Source: Dyella sp. RRB7 (GTDB lineage: Bacteria; Pseudomonadota; Gammaproteobacteria; Xanthomonadales; Rhodanobacteraceae). From it: DNA of 64,000 nt. The notes under the pieces are model-generated. The model worked only from the letters and a program-made list of their open reading frames with translations. It made no database searches and was not told the origin of the DNA. Both the position numbers and the translations under genes were made by a program. The stretch lies in NCBI RefSeq assembly GCF_022761115.1, contig NZ_JAKWJS010000001.1:744001-808000 (forward strand), given 5' to 3'. Positions 17,433 to 25,655 of the stretch are shown here, piece after piece. Every line of letters starts with the position of its first letter. The first letter of the stretch is position 1.

Positions 17433-19445
17433 TCACAGGCGCTGTCGCGGCATGCCGTGCAGTTGCAGCGTGAACGCCACGCCGCTGCCATCCTCAAGAT
17501 TGCGCGCCATGGCCACGCCGCCATGGCGCTCGGCCACCAAGCGCACCACGTAGAGCCCCAGGCCCAGGTGCGGCGCGTCGCCCGGCGTGGCCTTGTCGCG
17601 CAGGCTCACCAGCGAATCGAACAACCGTCCCTGCATGGCCGCCGGCAACGGCTGGCCCTGGTTGGCCAGTTCAATCTCGGCGCCATCGCCCACGGCGCGC
17701 AGGGTCAGGCGCAGCCAGCCGCCATCGGGCGTAAACGACAGTGCGTTGTCGAACAGCTTGTCCAGCGCCTGCGCGATCAGTTCCGGCGCGCAATGCAGGT
17801 AGAGCGGCGACGGTGGCAGCACGCTCTCCAGCCGGCGCGTGCCGGCCAGCGGGCGATAGGCCTCGGTACAGCCGCGCACCACTTCCACCAGGTCCACGTC
17901 TTCGGGCTCGGCAGCGGCGATGGCGCGCTCCATGCGGCTGGCCTCGCTCATGGCGCGCACCAGTGCGCCCAGGCGCGCCACGCCGTCGCGCGCGCGCAGC
18001 AGGTAAGGCTGCGCATCGGGCGGCATGGCGTGCTGCGCCTGCAGGGCATGTTCGAGGTTGTCCAGCGAGGACTTCACGATCGCCAGCGGCGTGTTCAACT
18101 CGTGCGACAACTTGGAGGCCAGCGTGCGCAGGTAGTCGGTGTAGCCGCCCACCACCTCGAACAGCCGCTCGAAGCTGCGTGCGAGGTCACCGATCTCATC
18201 ATCCGCACTGGTCATCGGGAACGGGCCGTCCAGGCGTCCATCGTTCAACTGCGCGCGCTCGGCCGCGTCGCGCAGGCGGCCCAGGCGAAGACTCAGCCGC
18301 GTGGCGAAGATCAGCAGGATCGCCCCCGCCACCAGCAGCACGCCGAAACTGGTGAGCAGCAAGCCCAGCAGCGCGCGATTGGCCAGCAACGGCACCGCGC
18401 GGCTGGCCTGTTCCAGCAGCAGTACGCCATGAACCTGCCCGTCCCGCTCGATCGGCACGGCGGCGGCCAGCACCACGCTGCCGCGCGCCTCGCCCTGCCG
18501 CCACAGCGTGGCGGGCTTGCCGTCGGCGGCCTCGCGCACTTCAGCCACGTCCAGGCGCGGCACGTCCTGCATCCACGGTTCGGCATCGCCCACCTGGTCG
18601 GCCAGCAGCGAGCGATATACCTGGGCGGCGAACCAACCGGGCTGGTCGGCCGATGCGGCGGCGGGCGTGACGAGATGTCCGGTGCGCGCCAGCAGCCAGC
18701 CCTGTGGCGCCAGCACGCGGGCCTGCACGCCATCGAGCGCGAGCTGCTCCAGCTCCTTGGAGAGCACCGGCGAATACGTCACCAGCGGACGGCTCTGCAC
18801 TGCCTGTGGATCGCCCCCGGTGGCCGGGTCATAGATGGCCAGCCCGAGCGCGTCCAGCCCCAGGCTGCGCGGCAGGCGGAGCTCCACGTGATAGCTGCTG
18901 CCGTCCTCCTGCCACTGCGCGTTGATCTGCGTGGGCAGGCCGTCGACCGGTGGATCCAGCGGCCGCGCGGCGACCGGGCCGGGCGCCGCGCTGGCCAGCA
19001 GGTAGCGGCGCAACTGCGCGCCCTTGCCCAGGCTCAACACCAGATGATCGGCATTGAGCGCATTGGGATCGCCAGCATCGGCGCGCGTGCGCTGGGGGCT
19101 GCGCACATCGACATACAGGTAGAGCCAGTCGGCATCCTCGGCCAGCAACAGTTTGCCGCGCTTGTCCAGCGCCTGGCTCCAGGGCGTGAGCGGGGCCCAG
19201 TCGTCGCCGTAACCGTCGATGGTGATGGGGTTGGCAGCCTCCTGCACATACCACACCGGCCCCGCCGGCGGCAGCGGCGCATCGGTGACCACCAGGCTGC
19301 GCGCCATGGCGCGCGCCGATGCGGTGAGCGCCTGGGCCTGGCCCTCGCGCAGCAGAGTTTCCATCTGCCTCACGTACAACCACCCTGCCACCGGCAGGGC
19401 CAGCGTGCACAGGGCGACAAGCAGCAGTTTGCGGCGCAGGGTCAT
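17433..19445 (-). CDS. Sensor histidine kinase, proteobacterial sortase-system type
   Basis: A 670-residue inner-membrane sensor. A first membrane helix (residues 6-24) is followed by a periplasmic region of about 330 residues that includes a CBM9/DOMON-like segment (ITIDGYGDDWAPLTPWSQ). A second helix lies at 357-381, then HAMP, HisKA with phospho-acceptor H448 in KLSHELNTPLAIVKSS, and an ATPase domain with LFDNALSFTPDGG and HLGLGLYVVRLVAERHGG. The layout and the partner regulator resemble the kinase named after the proteobacterial dedicated sortase system, yet no sortase is in the window. It is third in a regulator / small protein / kinase run. Confidence 0.88.
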   Translation of the reverse strand: MTLRRKLLLVALCTLALPVAGWLYVRQMETLLREGQAQALTASARAMARSLVVTDAPLPPAGPVWYVQEAANPITIDGYGDDWAPLTPWSQALDKRGKLLLAEDADWLYLYVDVRSPQRTRADAGDPNALNADHLVLSLGKGAQLRRYLLASAAPGPVAARPLDPPVDGLPTQINAQWQEDGSSYHVELRLPRSLGLDALGLAIYDPATGGDPQAVQSRPLVTYSPVLSKELEQLALDGVQARVLAPQGWLLARTGHLVTPAAASADQPGWFAAQVYRSLLADQVGDAEPWMQDVPRLDVAEVREAADGKPATLWRQGEARGSVVLAAAVPIERDGQVHGVLLLEQASRAVPLLANRALLGLLLTSFGVLLVAGAILLIFATRLSLRLGRLRDAAERAQLNDGRLDGPFPMTSADDEIGDLARSFERLFEVVGGYTDYLRTLASKLSHELNTPLAIVKSSLDNLEHALQAQHAMPPDAQPYLLRARDGVARLGALVRAMSEASRMERAIAAAEPEDVDLVEVVRGCTEAYRPLAGTRRLESVLPPSPLYLHCAPELIAQALDKLFDNALSFTPDGGWLRLTLRAVGDGAEIELANQGQPLPAAMQGRLFDSLVSLRDKATPGDAPHLGLGLYVVRLVAERHGGVAMARNLEDGSGVAFTLQLHGMPRQRL

Positions 19446-19532
19446 GGCGGGACGATATAGGGCGCGGGCGGAAAAGTCGTTGCCCCGGTCAAGACCGCGA
19501 CGGCGAGCAGAAACACCGGATGTCCAAAAGAA

Positions 19533-20144
19533 CTAGCGCTTCGCCTTGACGGCGCCGCCCTGCCCCTTCGTCTTGTCCTCGTATTTCATATATGTCGACT
19601 GCTCGACCACGTGACGGAACCGGGCCAGCAGACTCGCCTTCTGCGGATCATCGTGGGCAAGCGTCATGGACCAGCTCAGGCGGATGCCCGTGGCCAGGCC
19701 GGGATCGCAAAACGCGACGACATCGTCCTTGTGGTCGGAACCTTCGTACTGCACGCCGCGACAGGTCATGGCCTTGTTGTCGAGCACAAACTCGGCGGCC
19801 TTCCCGGCGGGATCGCGATCGAGGTAATGATGGCGATCGTCCTGCACTTCGGCTTCCAGCGACGACAGTTTGGACGGCCAAACGTTGAGCACCATCACGC
19901 GCTCGGGTTCACCGGTCCACTCGCCCTTGTACAGCACCAGGTTCACGCCGATGGCCTTGGCATACACGCAGCAGTCCTGGGTCCAGCCATCCGGCAAATC
20001 GGTGAGGATCGCCCAGCCGGGAACCTCGCGGTCCGCCTTGCCGTAAACCATCACGCCGCGCCCCTGGCTGTCTTCCCCGGCATGCACGCCAAGCGCCAGC
20101 AACAGCAAGCAAAGAGCGGCCAGATATTTCACTACGGTTTCCAT
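19533..20144 (-). CDS. Small secreted protein of the two-component operon
   Basis: A 203-residue exported protein with signal peptide KYLAALCLLLLALGVHAG. The mature part is polar and ends in a lysine-rich tail (KTKGQGGAVKAKR). Cysteines include the pair in QDCCVY and single ones in MTCRG and AFCDPG. No known domain is recognised. It overlaps the response regulator by 13 bases if the ATG at 20144 is used, or by 1 base if the GTG at 20132 is used. The histidine kinase follows 87 bases later. Its position between regulator and sensor suggests a ligand-handling or signal role for the sensor, which is inference. Confidence 0.75.
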   Translation of the reverse strand: METVVKYLAALCLLLLALGVHAGEDSQGRGVMVYGKADREVPGWAILTDLPDGWTQDCCVYAKAIGVNLVLYKGEWTGEPERVMVLNVWPSKLSSLEAEVQDDRHHYLDRDPAGKAAEFVLDNKAMTCRGVQYEGSDHKDDVVAFCDPGLATGIRLSWSMTLAHDDPQKASLLARFRHVVEQSTYMKYEDKTKGQGGAVKAKR

Positions 20145-20821
20145 CGGTAACCCACGCCATGCACCGTCTCGATGGCGTCGAACTCCGGCGCCACGGCGAT
20201 GAATTTTTTGCGGATGCGCTTGATGTGCGAGGTGATGGTGGCGTCGTCCACCACCAGTTCGGCCTCGCGCATCAGCTGGTCGCGATTCTTCACGTGGCCG
20301 GGGAAGCGCACCAGCGTATGCACCATCCAGAACTCGGTCACGGTGAGCGGAATCTCCTCGCCGTTCCAGCTGATGCGCATGCGCTCGGATTCGAGCTTGA
20401 GCGGACCGTGCTCGATCACCGTCTCGTTGCTGGCGGGCACCTTCAGCGACTCGATGCGGCGGAACAGCGCCGCAATGCGCGCCGCCAGCTGGTGCAGGCT
20501 GGTGTCCTTGCTGAGGTAGTCGTCCGCGCCCAGGCGCAGGCCGGAGATCACGTCGAAATCCGAATCACGCGCGGTGAGGAAGATGATCGGCAGCGTGGCC
20601 GACTTGGCGCGCAGCTCGCGGCACAGGTCAAAGCCGCCTTCGGGCTCGTCGCCCAGGCCGATGTCGATGATGACCAGCTCCGGCAGCCGCATGGCGAATG
20701 CGCTGGAGGCCTCCTGCCGCGAGCCGTAGCCGCGCGTCTCGTAGCCGAAGCGGGTCAGCGCCTCGACATAGTTGGCGCGGATCAACGGCTCGTCCTCGAC
20801 GATGGCGATACTGCGGCCCAT
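20132..20821 (-). CDS. OmpR-type response regulator, partner of the downstream kinase
   Basis: A 229-residue regulator. The receiver domain has acidic residues in VEDEP, the phospho-acceptor D53 in VIIDIGLGDEPEGG, and a Lys in LSKDTS. A winged-helix DNA-binding domain follows from about residue 130, with LTVTEFWMVHTLVRFPGHVK, DDATITSHIKRIRKKF and the terminal VHGVGYRWKP. The long DIGLGDEPEGGFDL loop and overall sequence fit the regulator paired with the sortase-system kinase family. It heads the operon; the promoter should lie in the 240 bases upstream shared with the divergent 39-residue protein. Confidence 0.88.
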   Translation of the reverse strand: MGRSIAIVEDEPLIRANYVEALTRFGYETRGYGSRQEASSAFAMRLPELVIIDIGLGDEPEGGFDLCRELRAKSATLPIIFLTARDSDFDVISGLRLGADDYLSKDTSLHQLAARIAALFRRIESLKVPASNETVIEHGPLKLESERMRISWNGEEIPLTVTEFWMVHTLVRFPGHVKNRDQLMREAELVVDDATITSHIKRIRKKFIAVAPEFDAIETVHGVGYRWKP

Positions 20822-21063
20822 GGCTTACTCCGTTTTGGCAATGGCGCGCAGCGTGAAGCGTGGGCCGCCCGTGCGCAAGCCATGGCCGCGCGTTGCCCGC
20901 GTTTCGCCCTTTGCGGCCGGCGTGGCGCCACAGCTTGGCGGCCGGCCCGGCGATCTTGCCTGTCAGGCCAACGCCCGATCTTGCCCGCGTTTTGCCATTT
21001 TCGGGTCTCGGGGGGCGCCGCCCCGGCTGGCCGAATGGCACCCGTCTACCGAAGGAGTCACCC

Positions 21064-21183
21064 ATGCGTCCCACCGGCCAACCACCCGTCGATCCCAATG
21101 CCGAGCTGCATAGCTTTGAGCCGCTGCGGGTGGTGCTTGCGCTGGGCGCGCTGGTGCTCGGCCTGGTCATGAGCTTGCACTGA
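21064..21183 (+). CDS. 39-residue single-span membrane protein
   Basis: A short frame with a strong ribosome site (GAAGGAG, 5-8 bases before the ATG). The product has a polar start (MRPTGQPPVDPNAELHSF) and one membrane helix (LRVVLALGALVLGLVMSLH) reaching the C-terminus. Such small bitopic proteins are often subunits or regulators of membrane complexes or sensors. It lies 242 bases from the divergent response regulator gene. No homologue is recognised by eye. The ribosome site and helix argue that it is real. Confidence 0.6.
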   Translation: MRPTGQPPVDPNAELHSFEPLRVVLALGALVLGLVMSLH

Positions 21184-21253
21184 GCCGGTTTCTCATGCCT
21201 GGCGATACCGTGCTGAACGATCGTTTCCGGTCACCCGCCGTGGAAGGCATGGA

Positions 21254-21287
21254 GGTGGCTGGTGCGCACGGATGCGCGCCAGCCACC
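21254..21287 (+). other. Long stable hairpin
   Basis: GGTGGCTGGTGCGCA pairs with TGCGCGCCAGCCACC across a CGGA loop. The stem is 15 pairs with one G-T wobble. No T run follows, so it is not a terminator; it may be part of a small RNA or of the small-protein mRNA. Confidence 0.5.
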
Positions 21288-21357
21288 GGGGCTGATGAAG
21301 CCAGCCCGGATCGGCAGCCGCTGTAAGTTTCTCGTCCAACCCTGTGGGCACGTTCCT

Positions 21358-21382
21358 TCCCCGCTACGGCGGGGATTTTTTT
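21358..21382 (+). terminator. Intrinsic terminator
   Basis: Stem CCCCGC / GCGGGG with a TACG loop, followed by A and T7. It ends plus-strand transcription coming from the 39-residue protein gene or from an RNA starting after it. Confidence 0.75.
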
Positions 21383-21537
21383 GGCGCGCCTGATTGAACT
21401 TGCGTGCCGCCCCGGGGGATCGCTCGAACGGGGAACCAAATCGACAAAGGCCGGTCCTAGTACCCGGTGGTCGCGAATGCTTGCCGTGGATTCGAGGCTG
21501 CCGGTGCTCTCCTCACACGTCGTTCCGACGAATTTCT

Positions 21538-21565
21538 CCCGGCGCGGATTGCGCCGGGATTTTTC
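21538..21565 (+). terminator. Second plus-strand intrinsic terminator
   Basis: Stem CCCGGCGC / GCGCCGGG with a GGATT loop, followed by A and T5. It lies 156 bases after the first terminator, so something transcribed may start between them. Confidence 0.7.
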
Positions 21566-21591
21566 TATCCGGCCTCGGTATCCGCGCCGTA

Positions 21592-22272
21592 TCAGGCGCC
21601 CACGGCGGCCAGGTTCTGGCGCATCGCCTCGATCACGGCCCGGTAATCGGGCGCGTTGAAGATGGCCGAGCCGGCCACGAAGGTATCGGCCCCCGCAGCG
21701 GCGATCTCGCCGATATTGGCTGCCGTGACACCGCCGTCGATCTCCAGCCGGATGGCGCGCCCACTTTCATCGATGCGGCGACGCACTTCACGCAGCTTGT
21801 CCAGCGCCGAGGGGATGAACTTCTGCCCGCCAAAGCCCGGATTGACCGACATCAGCAGGATCAGGTCGAGCTTGTCCATCACGTAGTCCAGCCAGCTCAG
21901 CGAGGTGGCCGGGTTGAACACCAGGCCGACCTGGCAACCGGAATCCTTGATCAGGCCGATGGTGCGATCCACATGCTCGCTCGCCTCCGGGTGGAAGCTG
22001 ATCACGCTGGCGCCGGCCTTGGCGAAGTCCGGCACGATGCGATCCACCGGCTTGACCATCAGGTGCACGTCGATCGGCGCGGTGATGCCGTAATCGCGCA
22101 ACGCCTTGAGCACCATCGGGCCCATGGTGAGATTGGGCACGTAATGGTTGTCCATCACGTCGAAATGCACCCAGTCCGCCCCGGCGGCCAGCGCCGTGGC
22201 GGTGTCCTCGCCCAGCCGGGCGAAATCGGCGGAGAGGATCGACGGGGCGATGACGTTCGATTGCTTGCTCAT
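21592..22272 (-). CDS. rpe: Ribulose-phosphate 3-epimerase
   Basis: Interconverts ribulose 5-phosphate and xylulose 5-phosphate in the pentose phosphate pathway. The 226-residue TIM barrel shows [13 protein letters not shown], the metal-binding [12 protein letters not shown] and [24 protein letters not shown], and the phosphate loop AGSAIFN. The ATG at 22272 gives the normal N-terminus [12 protein letters not shown]; the frame is open further up without similarity. The neighbour upstream on the same strand is the DjlA-like gene, 101 bases away. Confidence 0.96.
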   Translation of the reverse strand: MSKQSNVIAPSILSADFARLGEDTATALAAGADWVHFDVMDNHYVPNLTMGPMVLKALRDYGITAPIDVHLMVKPVDRIVPDFAKAGASVISFHPEASEHVDRTIGLIKDSGCQVGLVFNPATSLSWLDYVMDKLDLILLMSVNPGFGGQKFIPSALDKLREVRRRIDESGRAIRLEIDGGVTAANIGEIAAAGADTFVAGSAIFNAPDYRAVIEAMRQNLAAVGA

Positions 22273-22373
22273 GATTCGGTTTCCTGGGCGAGCGCCATAA
22301 GGTGCGCGACCTGAGGGGTTGGATGGTGGCTGCGGTCGCGCACAGGGTGCGCTCCTACAAATCACCGCAAAGT

Positions 22374-23186
22374 CTATTTGAAGCCGCGCTCGGCCTTGAT
22401 CCGCTCGTAGGCCGCGTTGATCTCGCTGGCGCGCGCCTCAGCCTGCTTGCGCATGGCTTCGGGCAGGTCGCCGAGGCGGTCCGGATGGTGTTCGGAGATG
22501 AGCTTGCGATAGGCGCGCTTGATCGCCCGGTCGTCCGCGCTGCGCGAGATGCCCAGCACGGTATAGGGGTCGGGGCCCTGGGTATTGCGCTGGGGCGGCA
22601 CATAACCGCCGTTGCCATAGCCGTAGCCGCCATGGCCGCGCGAGCCGCCGGTGGCGTTCCAGGCATAACCCTTCATGGCCATCAGCGCCATCAGCTCCAT
22701 GTCGCTCACACGCAGCGCGAACGCCAGCTGGCGCAGGATCGCCATCTTCTCCGGCGGCGGGTTGCCCTCGGCCAGCACGGTTTCGATCACCACGTCGAGC
22801 ACGGGGAAGGCATGGTCGCGGCGCAGGCCCACCCAGCGGCGCAGCTCCTCGATGGCCGGGGTGACGTCGAACTCCGGCTGCTTGCCAGCATTGAAGGCGG
22901 TGATGGCCAGCTTGCGCTGCTCGTGTTCCAGGCCCATGCGCTGCATCAGGCGCTCGGCCACCGCGATCTCCGCCTCCGACACGCGGCCATCGGACTTGGC
23001 CACCGCGCCCAGCAAGGCGAACAGCGGGCTGATATAGCCGCCGGCCTGGGGCGTGACGCGCCGACGCTGGCCCTGGCGCAGGCTGTCGATGATGAAACCG
23101 GTGATGCCGCCCACCACGGCGCCGGGCAGGCCGTGGCCGAAGATCAGGCCGAACAGGGCGAACCAGAGGGTCCAGGTGAAGGTCAT
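22374..23186 (-). CDS. djlA: DjlA-like membrane-anchored J-domain protein
   Basis: A 270-residue co-chaperone that would stimulate DnaK at the inner membrane. An N-terminal membrane segment (residues 1-33) contains the glycine-rich [16 protein letters not shown] TerB-like helical domain covers about 50-165, a glycine/tyrosine-rich linker lies at 176-190, and a C-terminal J domain has the HPD motif in [10 protein letters not shown]. This is the DjlA order of domains. It overlaps the cytochrome c gene by 4 bases (ATGA), so the two are translationally coupled. Confidence 0.92.
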   Translation of the reverse strand: MTFTWTLWFALFGLIFGHGLPGAVVGGITGFIIDSLRQGQRRRVTPQAGGYISPLFALLGAVAKSDGRVSEAEIAVAERLMQRMGLEHEQRKLAITAFNAGKQPEFDVTPAIEELRRWVGLRRDHAFPVLDVVIETVLAEGNPPPEKMAILRQLAFALRVSDMELMALMAMKGYAWNATGGSRGHGGYGYGNGGYVPPQRNTQGPDPYTVLGISRSADDRAIKRAYRKLISEHHPDRLGDLPEAMRKQAEARASEINAAYERIKAERGFK

Positions 23187-23509
23187 GGCTTGCCTTGTTG
23201 GAGTGGTGTCTGCGCGCTGTACCAGCGTGCCAGTTCATCGAGATCGGCGTCGCTCACCGGGCCGATCGCGGCCCGCATCAGCGGCACGTTGCGGCGGCCG
23301 TCGCGGTATTGCTGGAGGGCCTGGCGCAGGTAGTCAAGCTGCTGGCCGGCCAGGTTGGGCGCACCGGGAATCTGGGCCATGCCGGTTTCGCCATGGCAGG
23401 CCGCGCACAGGCCCAGCCGCGCCGGCCTGGCCGGCGCCGCCGCCGGGGCCGGGCCGATGGCGGCCACGGCCAGCGTACTGGCGAGAACGATGCGGGACAG
23501 CTGGACCAT
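23183..23509 (-). CDS. Periplasmic monohaem cytochrome c
   Basis: A 108-residue protein with a signal peptide (MVQLSRIVLASTLAVAAIG) and one haem site, CAACH, just after it. The pattern GLCAACHGETG and PNLAGQQLDYLRQAL is that of small class I cytochromes of the c4/c5 kind; a Met in VPLMRAA is a candidate sixth ligand. A TTG at 23530 is in frame, but the ATG at 23509 starts the signal peptide and is preferred. The 4-base overlap with djlA is odd, because a chaperone and a cytochrome have no evident joint task. Confidence 0.88.
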   Translation of the reverse strand: MVQLSRIVLASTLAVAAIGPAPAAAPARPARLGLCAACHGETGMAQIPGAPNLAGQQLDYLRQALQQYRDGRRNVPLMRAAIGPVSDADLDELARWYSAQTPLQQGKP

Positions 23510-23709
23510 GGGGATAAACCCGGGGCTCAAAAAGCGCCGATTCTAGCAGCCGGCGAGGCGCCGGCCCGATGGCGACACGCCGCGGCCACACCTCCCGCAC
23601 AGGCGCCACCCGCTACAATGCGCGGCTTGATCGCCGGTGCGGCTTGAGCGCCGGTATGCATGCCTGCCGTTCTGGACACCCCAGGCCGGCCATCCAGGAG
23701 CGAACGAAC

Positions 23710-24606
23710 GTGCCCACCACCCTGCTGCAATCGAACCTGCCCGGCCTGGAGCTGATCCATCGCGGCAAAGTGCGTGACGTGTATGCCCTGCCGGAAAACC
23801 GCCTGCTGATCGTCGCCAGCGACCGCCTGTCGGCCTTCGACGTGGTGCTGCCCGACCCGATTCCAGGCAAGGGCGAGATGCTCACGCAGATCTCCAATTT
23901 CTGGTTCGGCAAGACCGAGCACCTGGTGCCCAACCACCTGCTGCACACACCGCTGAGCGATGTGCTGCCCGCCGGCACCGACCTGAAGCTGTATGAGAAG
24001 CGCGCCGTGGTGACCCGCCGCCTGAAGCCGGTGCCGGTGGAGGCGATTGCGCGCGGCTACCTCATCGGCTCCGGCTGGAAGGACTACCAGGCCACCGGCT
24101 CGCTGTGCGGCATCAAGCTGCCCGCCGGGCTGCAGCAGGCCCAGCAGTTGCCCGAACCCATCTTCACCCCGTCGACCAAGGCCGCCGTGGGCGACCACGA
24201 CGAGAACGTGAGCTTCGACGCCGTGGTGGCCGCCGTGGGCGCCGACCTGGCCGAGCAGGTACGCGCGGCCACGTTGTCCATCTATAAGTGGGCCGCCGCC
24301 TATGCCGCCGAGCGCGGCATCATCATTGCCGATACCAAGTTCGAGTTCGGCACGGACGAAAACGGCAAGCTCTACGTGATGGATGAAATGCTCACGCCCG
24401 ACTCCTCGCGTTTCTGGCCGGCCGCCTCGTACCAGGTGGGCATCAGCCCGCCGAGCTACGACAAGCAGTTCGTGCGCGACTACCTGGAAACGCTGGACTG
24501 GAACAAGCAGGCGCCGGGCCCGCACGTGCCCGCGAATGTCATCGCCGGTACCTCGGCCAAGTACGCCGAGGCGCTGCAGCGCCTGGCCGGCATCACACTC
24601 GACTGA
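23710..24606 (+). CDS. purC: Phosphoribosylaminoimidazole-succinocarboxamide synthase (SAICAR synthetase)
   Basis: Joins aspartate to CAIR in purine synthesis. The 298-residue product is the longer, yeast-like form rather than the roughly 237-residue E. coli form. Signatures are [63 protein letters not shown] and [14 protein letters not shown]. The start is GTG at 23710, with AGGAG 8-12 bases before it; the frame is open upstream without similarity. A TACAAT at 23614-23619 could be the -10 box. The stop overlaps the Mpo1-like gene by one base. Confidence 0.95.
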   Translation: MPTTLLQSNLPGLELIHRGKVRDVYALPENRLLIVASDRLSAFDVVLPDPIPGKGEMLTQISNFWFGKTEHLVPNHLLHTPLSDVLPAGTDLKLYEKRAVVTRRLKPVPVEAIARGYLIGSGWKDYQATGSLCGIKLPAGLQQAQQLPEPIFTPSTKAAVGDHDENVSFDAVVAAVGADLAEQVRAATLSIYKWAAAYAAERGIIIADTKFEFGTDENGKLYVMDEMLTPDSSRFWPAASYQVGISPPSYDKQFVRDYLETLDWNKQAPGPHVPANVIAGTSAKYAEALQRLAGITLD

Positions 24607-25064
24607 TGGGCGACATGCAGCGTTGGCTGGATAGCTACAGCGCCGATCACCAGCACCCGACCAATCGCATCCTGCACTGGATCTGCGTGCCGCTGATCGT
24701 GTGGTGCGTGATCGCGCTGGTGTGGACGGTCCCGGTACCGCCATTGCTGGGCCGGCAAGGGTTCTGGGCCGTCGGCATGCTGGTGCTGGCTTTTGCCTGG
24801 TACTGGAAACATTCGCATCGCCTCGGCGCGGCGCTGTTGCTAGCCATGGCGGCGCTGGCGCTGCTCACCGAACTGCTCTACCGCCAGCTCGGGCCGACAT
24901 TACTGCGCGTGTTGGCCGCCGGCGTGTTCGTGGTGGCGTGGATCGGCCAGTTCATCGGCCACGCCATCGAAGGCCGGCGCCCGAGCTTTCTCACTGACCT
25001 GGCCTACCTGCTGGTCGGCCCGGCATGGCTGATGGACAAGCTGCTGCGCCGCGCCGGTATCTGA
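24606..25064 (+). CDS. Mpo1-like membrane protein (DUF962)
   Basis: A 152-residue protein with four predicted membrane helices. Conserved features of the DUF962/Mpo1 family are HPTNRILHWICVPL near the N-terminus and QFIGHAIEGRRPSFL near residue 117. Yeast Mpo1 is an iron-dependent dioxygenase of 2-hydroxy fatty acids in the ER, and the His residues are the likely iron ligands. The bacterial role is not settled. The start ATG overlaps the purC stop (TGATG), so it depends on purC translation. Confidence 0.85.
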   Translation: MGDMQRWLDSYSADHQHPTNRILHWICVPLIVWCVIALVWTVPVPPLLGRQGFWAVGMLVLAFAWYWKHSHRLGAALLLAMAALALLTELLYRQLGPTLLRVLAAGVFVVAWIGQFIGHAIEGRRPSFLTDLAYLLVGPAWLMDKLLRRAGI

Positions 25065-25095
25065 CGCCCGCCGATCGTCATTCCGAGGATCCCGC

Positions 25096-25506
25096 ATGAC
25101 CACCCTGCTTACCCTGCTCAGCACGCTGCTCTGGTGGGTGCTCTACAGCAGCATCGGCGCATTGTTCTTCGCCATCATCGCGTGGTCGGTGCTGCGCTGG
25201 ATCGAGCGCTGCCCGGTAGTGTTCAACCGCACCTACCTGGCCTGCCTGGTATGGAGCCTGGTCAGCCTGCTGATCATCACCGGCGTGGCCATGCATGAAG
25301 GGCACCTGCGGCCACCGTTTGCGCCGCTGCTCAATTCCACCCTGCTGCGCAGTGCGCTGGTGGTGGATATGGTGATCGGCGCGGTGCTGCTGTGGCGGCT
25401 TATTCCGCGCATCGACGCACACCGTATCCGCCCCACCAGCGCGTGCATGGCGGTGGCGGCGATCATGGCGGTGAGCGTGGGGATCGCGACCAGTTTGGCG
25501 GGCTAG
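25096..25506 (+). CDS. Small integral membrane protein, function unknown
   Basis: A 136-residue protein with about four hydrophobic segments (residues 8-32, 45-64, 84-101 and 112-133). A WIERCPVVFNRTY loop follows the first helix. I recognise no family. It lies 31 bases after the Mpo1-like gene on the same strand and probably shares its transcript. Confidence 0.7.
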   Translation: MTTLLTLLSTLLWWVLYSSIGALFFAIIAWSVLRWIERCPVVFNRTYLACLVWSLVSLLIITGVAMHEGHLRPPFAPLLNSTLLRSALVVDMVIGAVLLWRLIPRIDAHRIRPTSACMAVAAIMAVSVGIATSLAG

Positions 25507-25608
25507 GTCTGGCCTTCTTTCTCCGGAGGGGAGGGCATCGAAGTGAGGGCAGGTGCTTGCGTAAAGGCACCAAGGGACCTCGCTTGAAGCAGCCTTATCG
25601 CTAGACCG

Positions 25609-25646
25609 GCCCCTCACCCTACCCTCTCCCCGAAGGGGAGAGGGAA
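25609..25646. repeat. REP-like palindromic repeat, copy 1
   Basis: GCCCCTCACCC, then ACCCTCTCCCC and GGGGAGAGGG as inverted arms around GAA. A near-identical copy lies at 38864-38902 in the same orientation. Both sit right next to minus-strand genes, this one 10 bases beyond the stop of the GH50-like gene. Confidence 0.65.
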
Positions 25647-25655
25647 CCATATCAA

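Larger units (their letters stand above)
21184..21591. other. Structured noncoding stretch between the 39-residue protein gene and rpe
   Basis: About 400 bases without a convincing protein gene. It holds a 15-pair hairpin at 21254-21287 and two plus-strand intrinsic terminators at 21358-21382 and 21538-21565. A 43-codon frame (21195-21326) is open but has no ribosome site. One or two short plus-strand RNAs are possible. Confidence 0.4.

Noticed and set aside
17457-19460. 667-codon open frame opposite the histidine kinase gene
   Set aside because: Composition typical of antisense of a GC-rich gene (Arg, Gln, His, Ala); the kinase on the other strand has all its motifs.
21195-21326. 43-codon frame after the 39-residue protein gene
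   Set aside because: No ribosome site, and the frame runs through the 15-pair hairpin. I keep it only as a note on the structured region.
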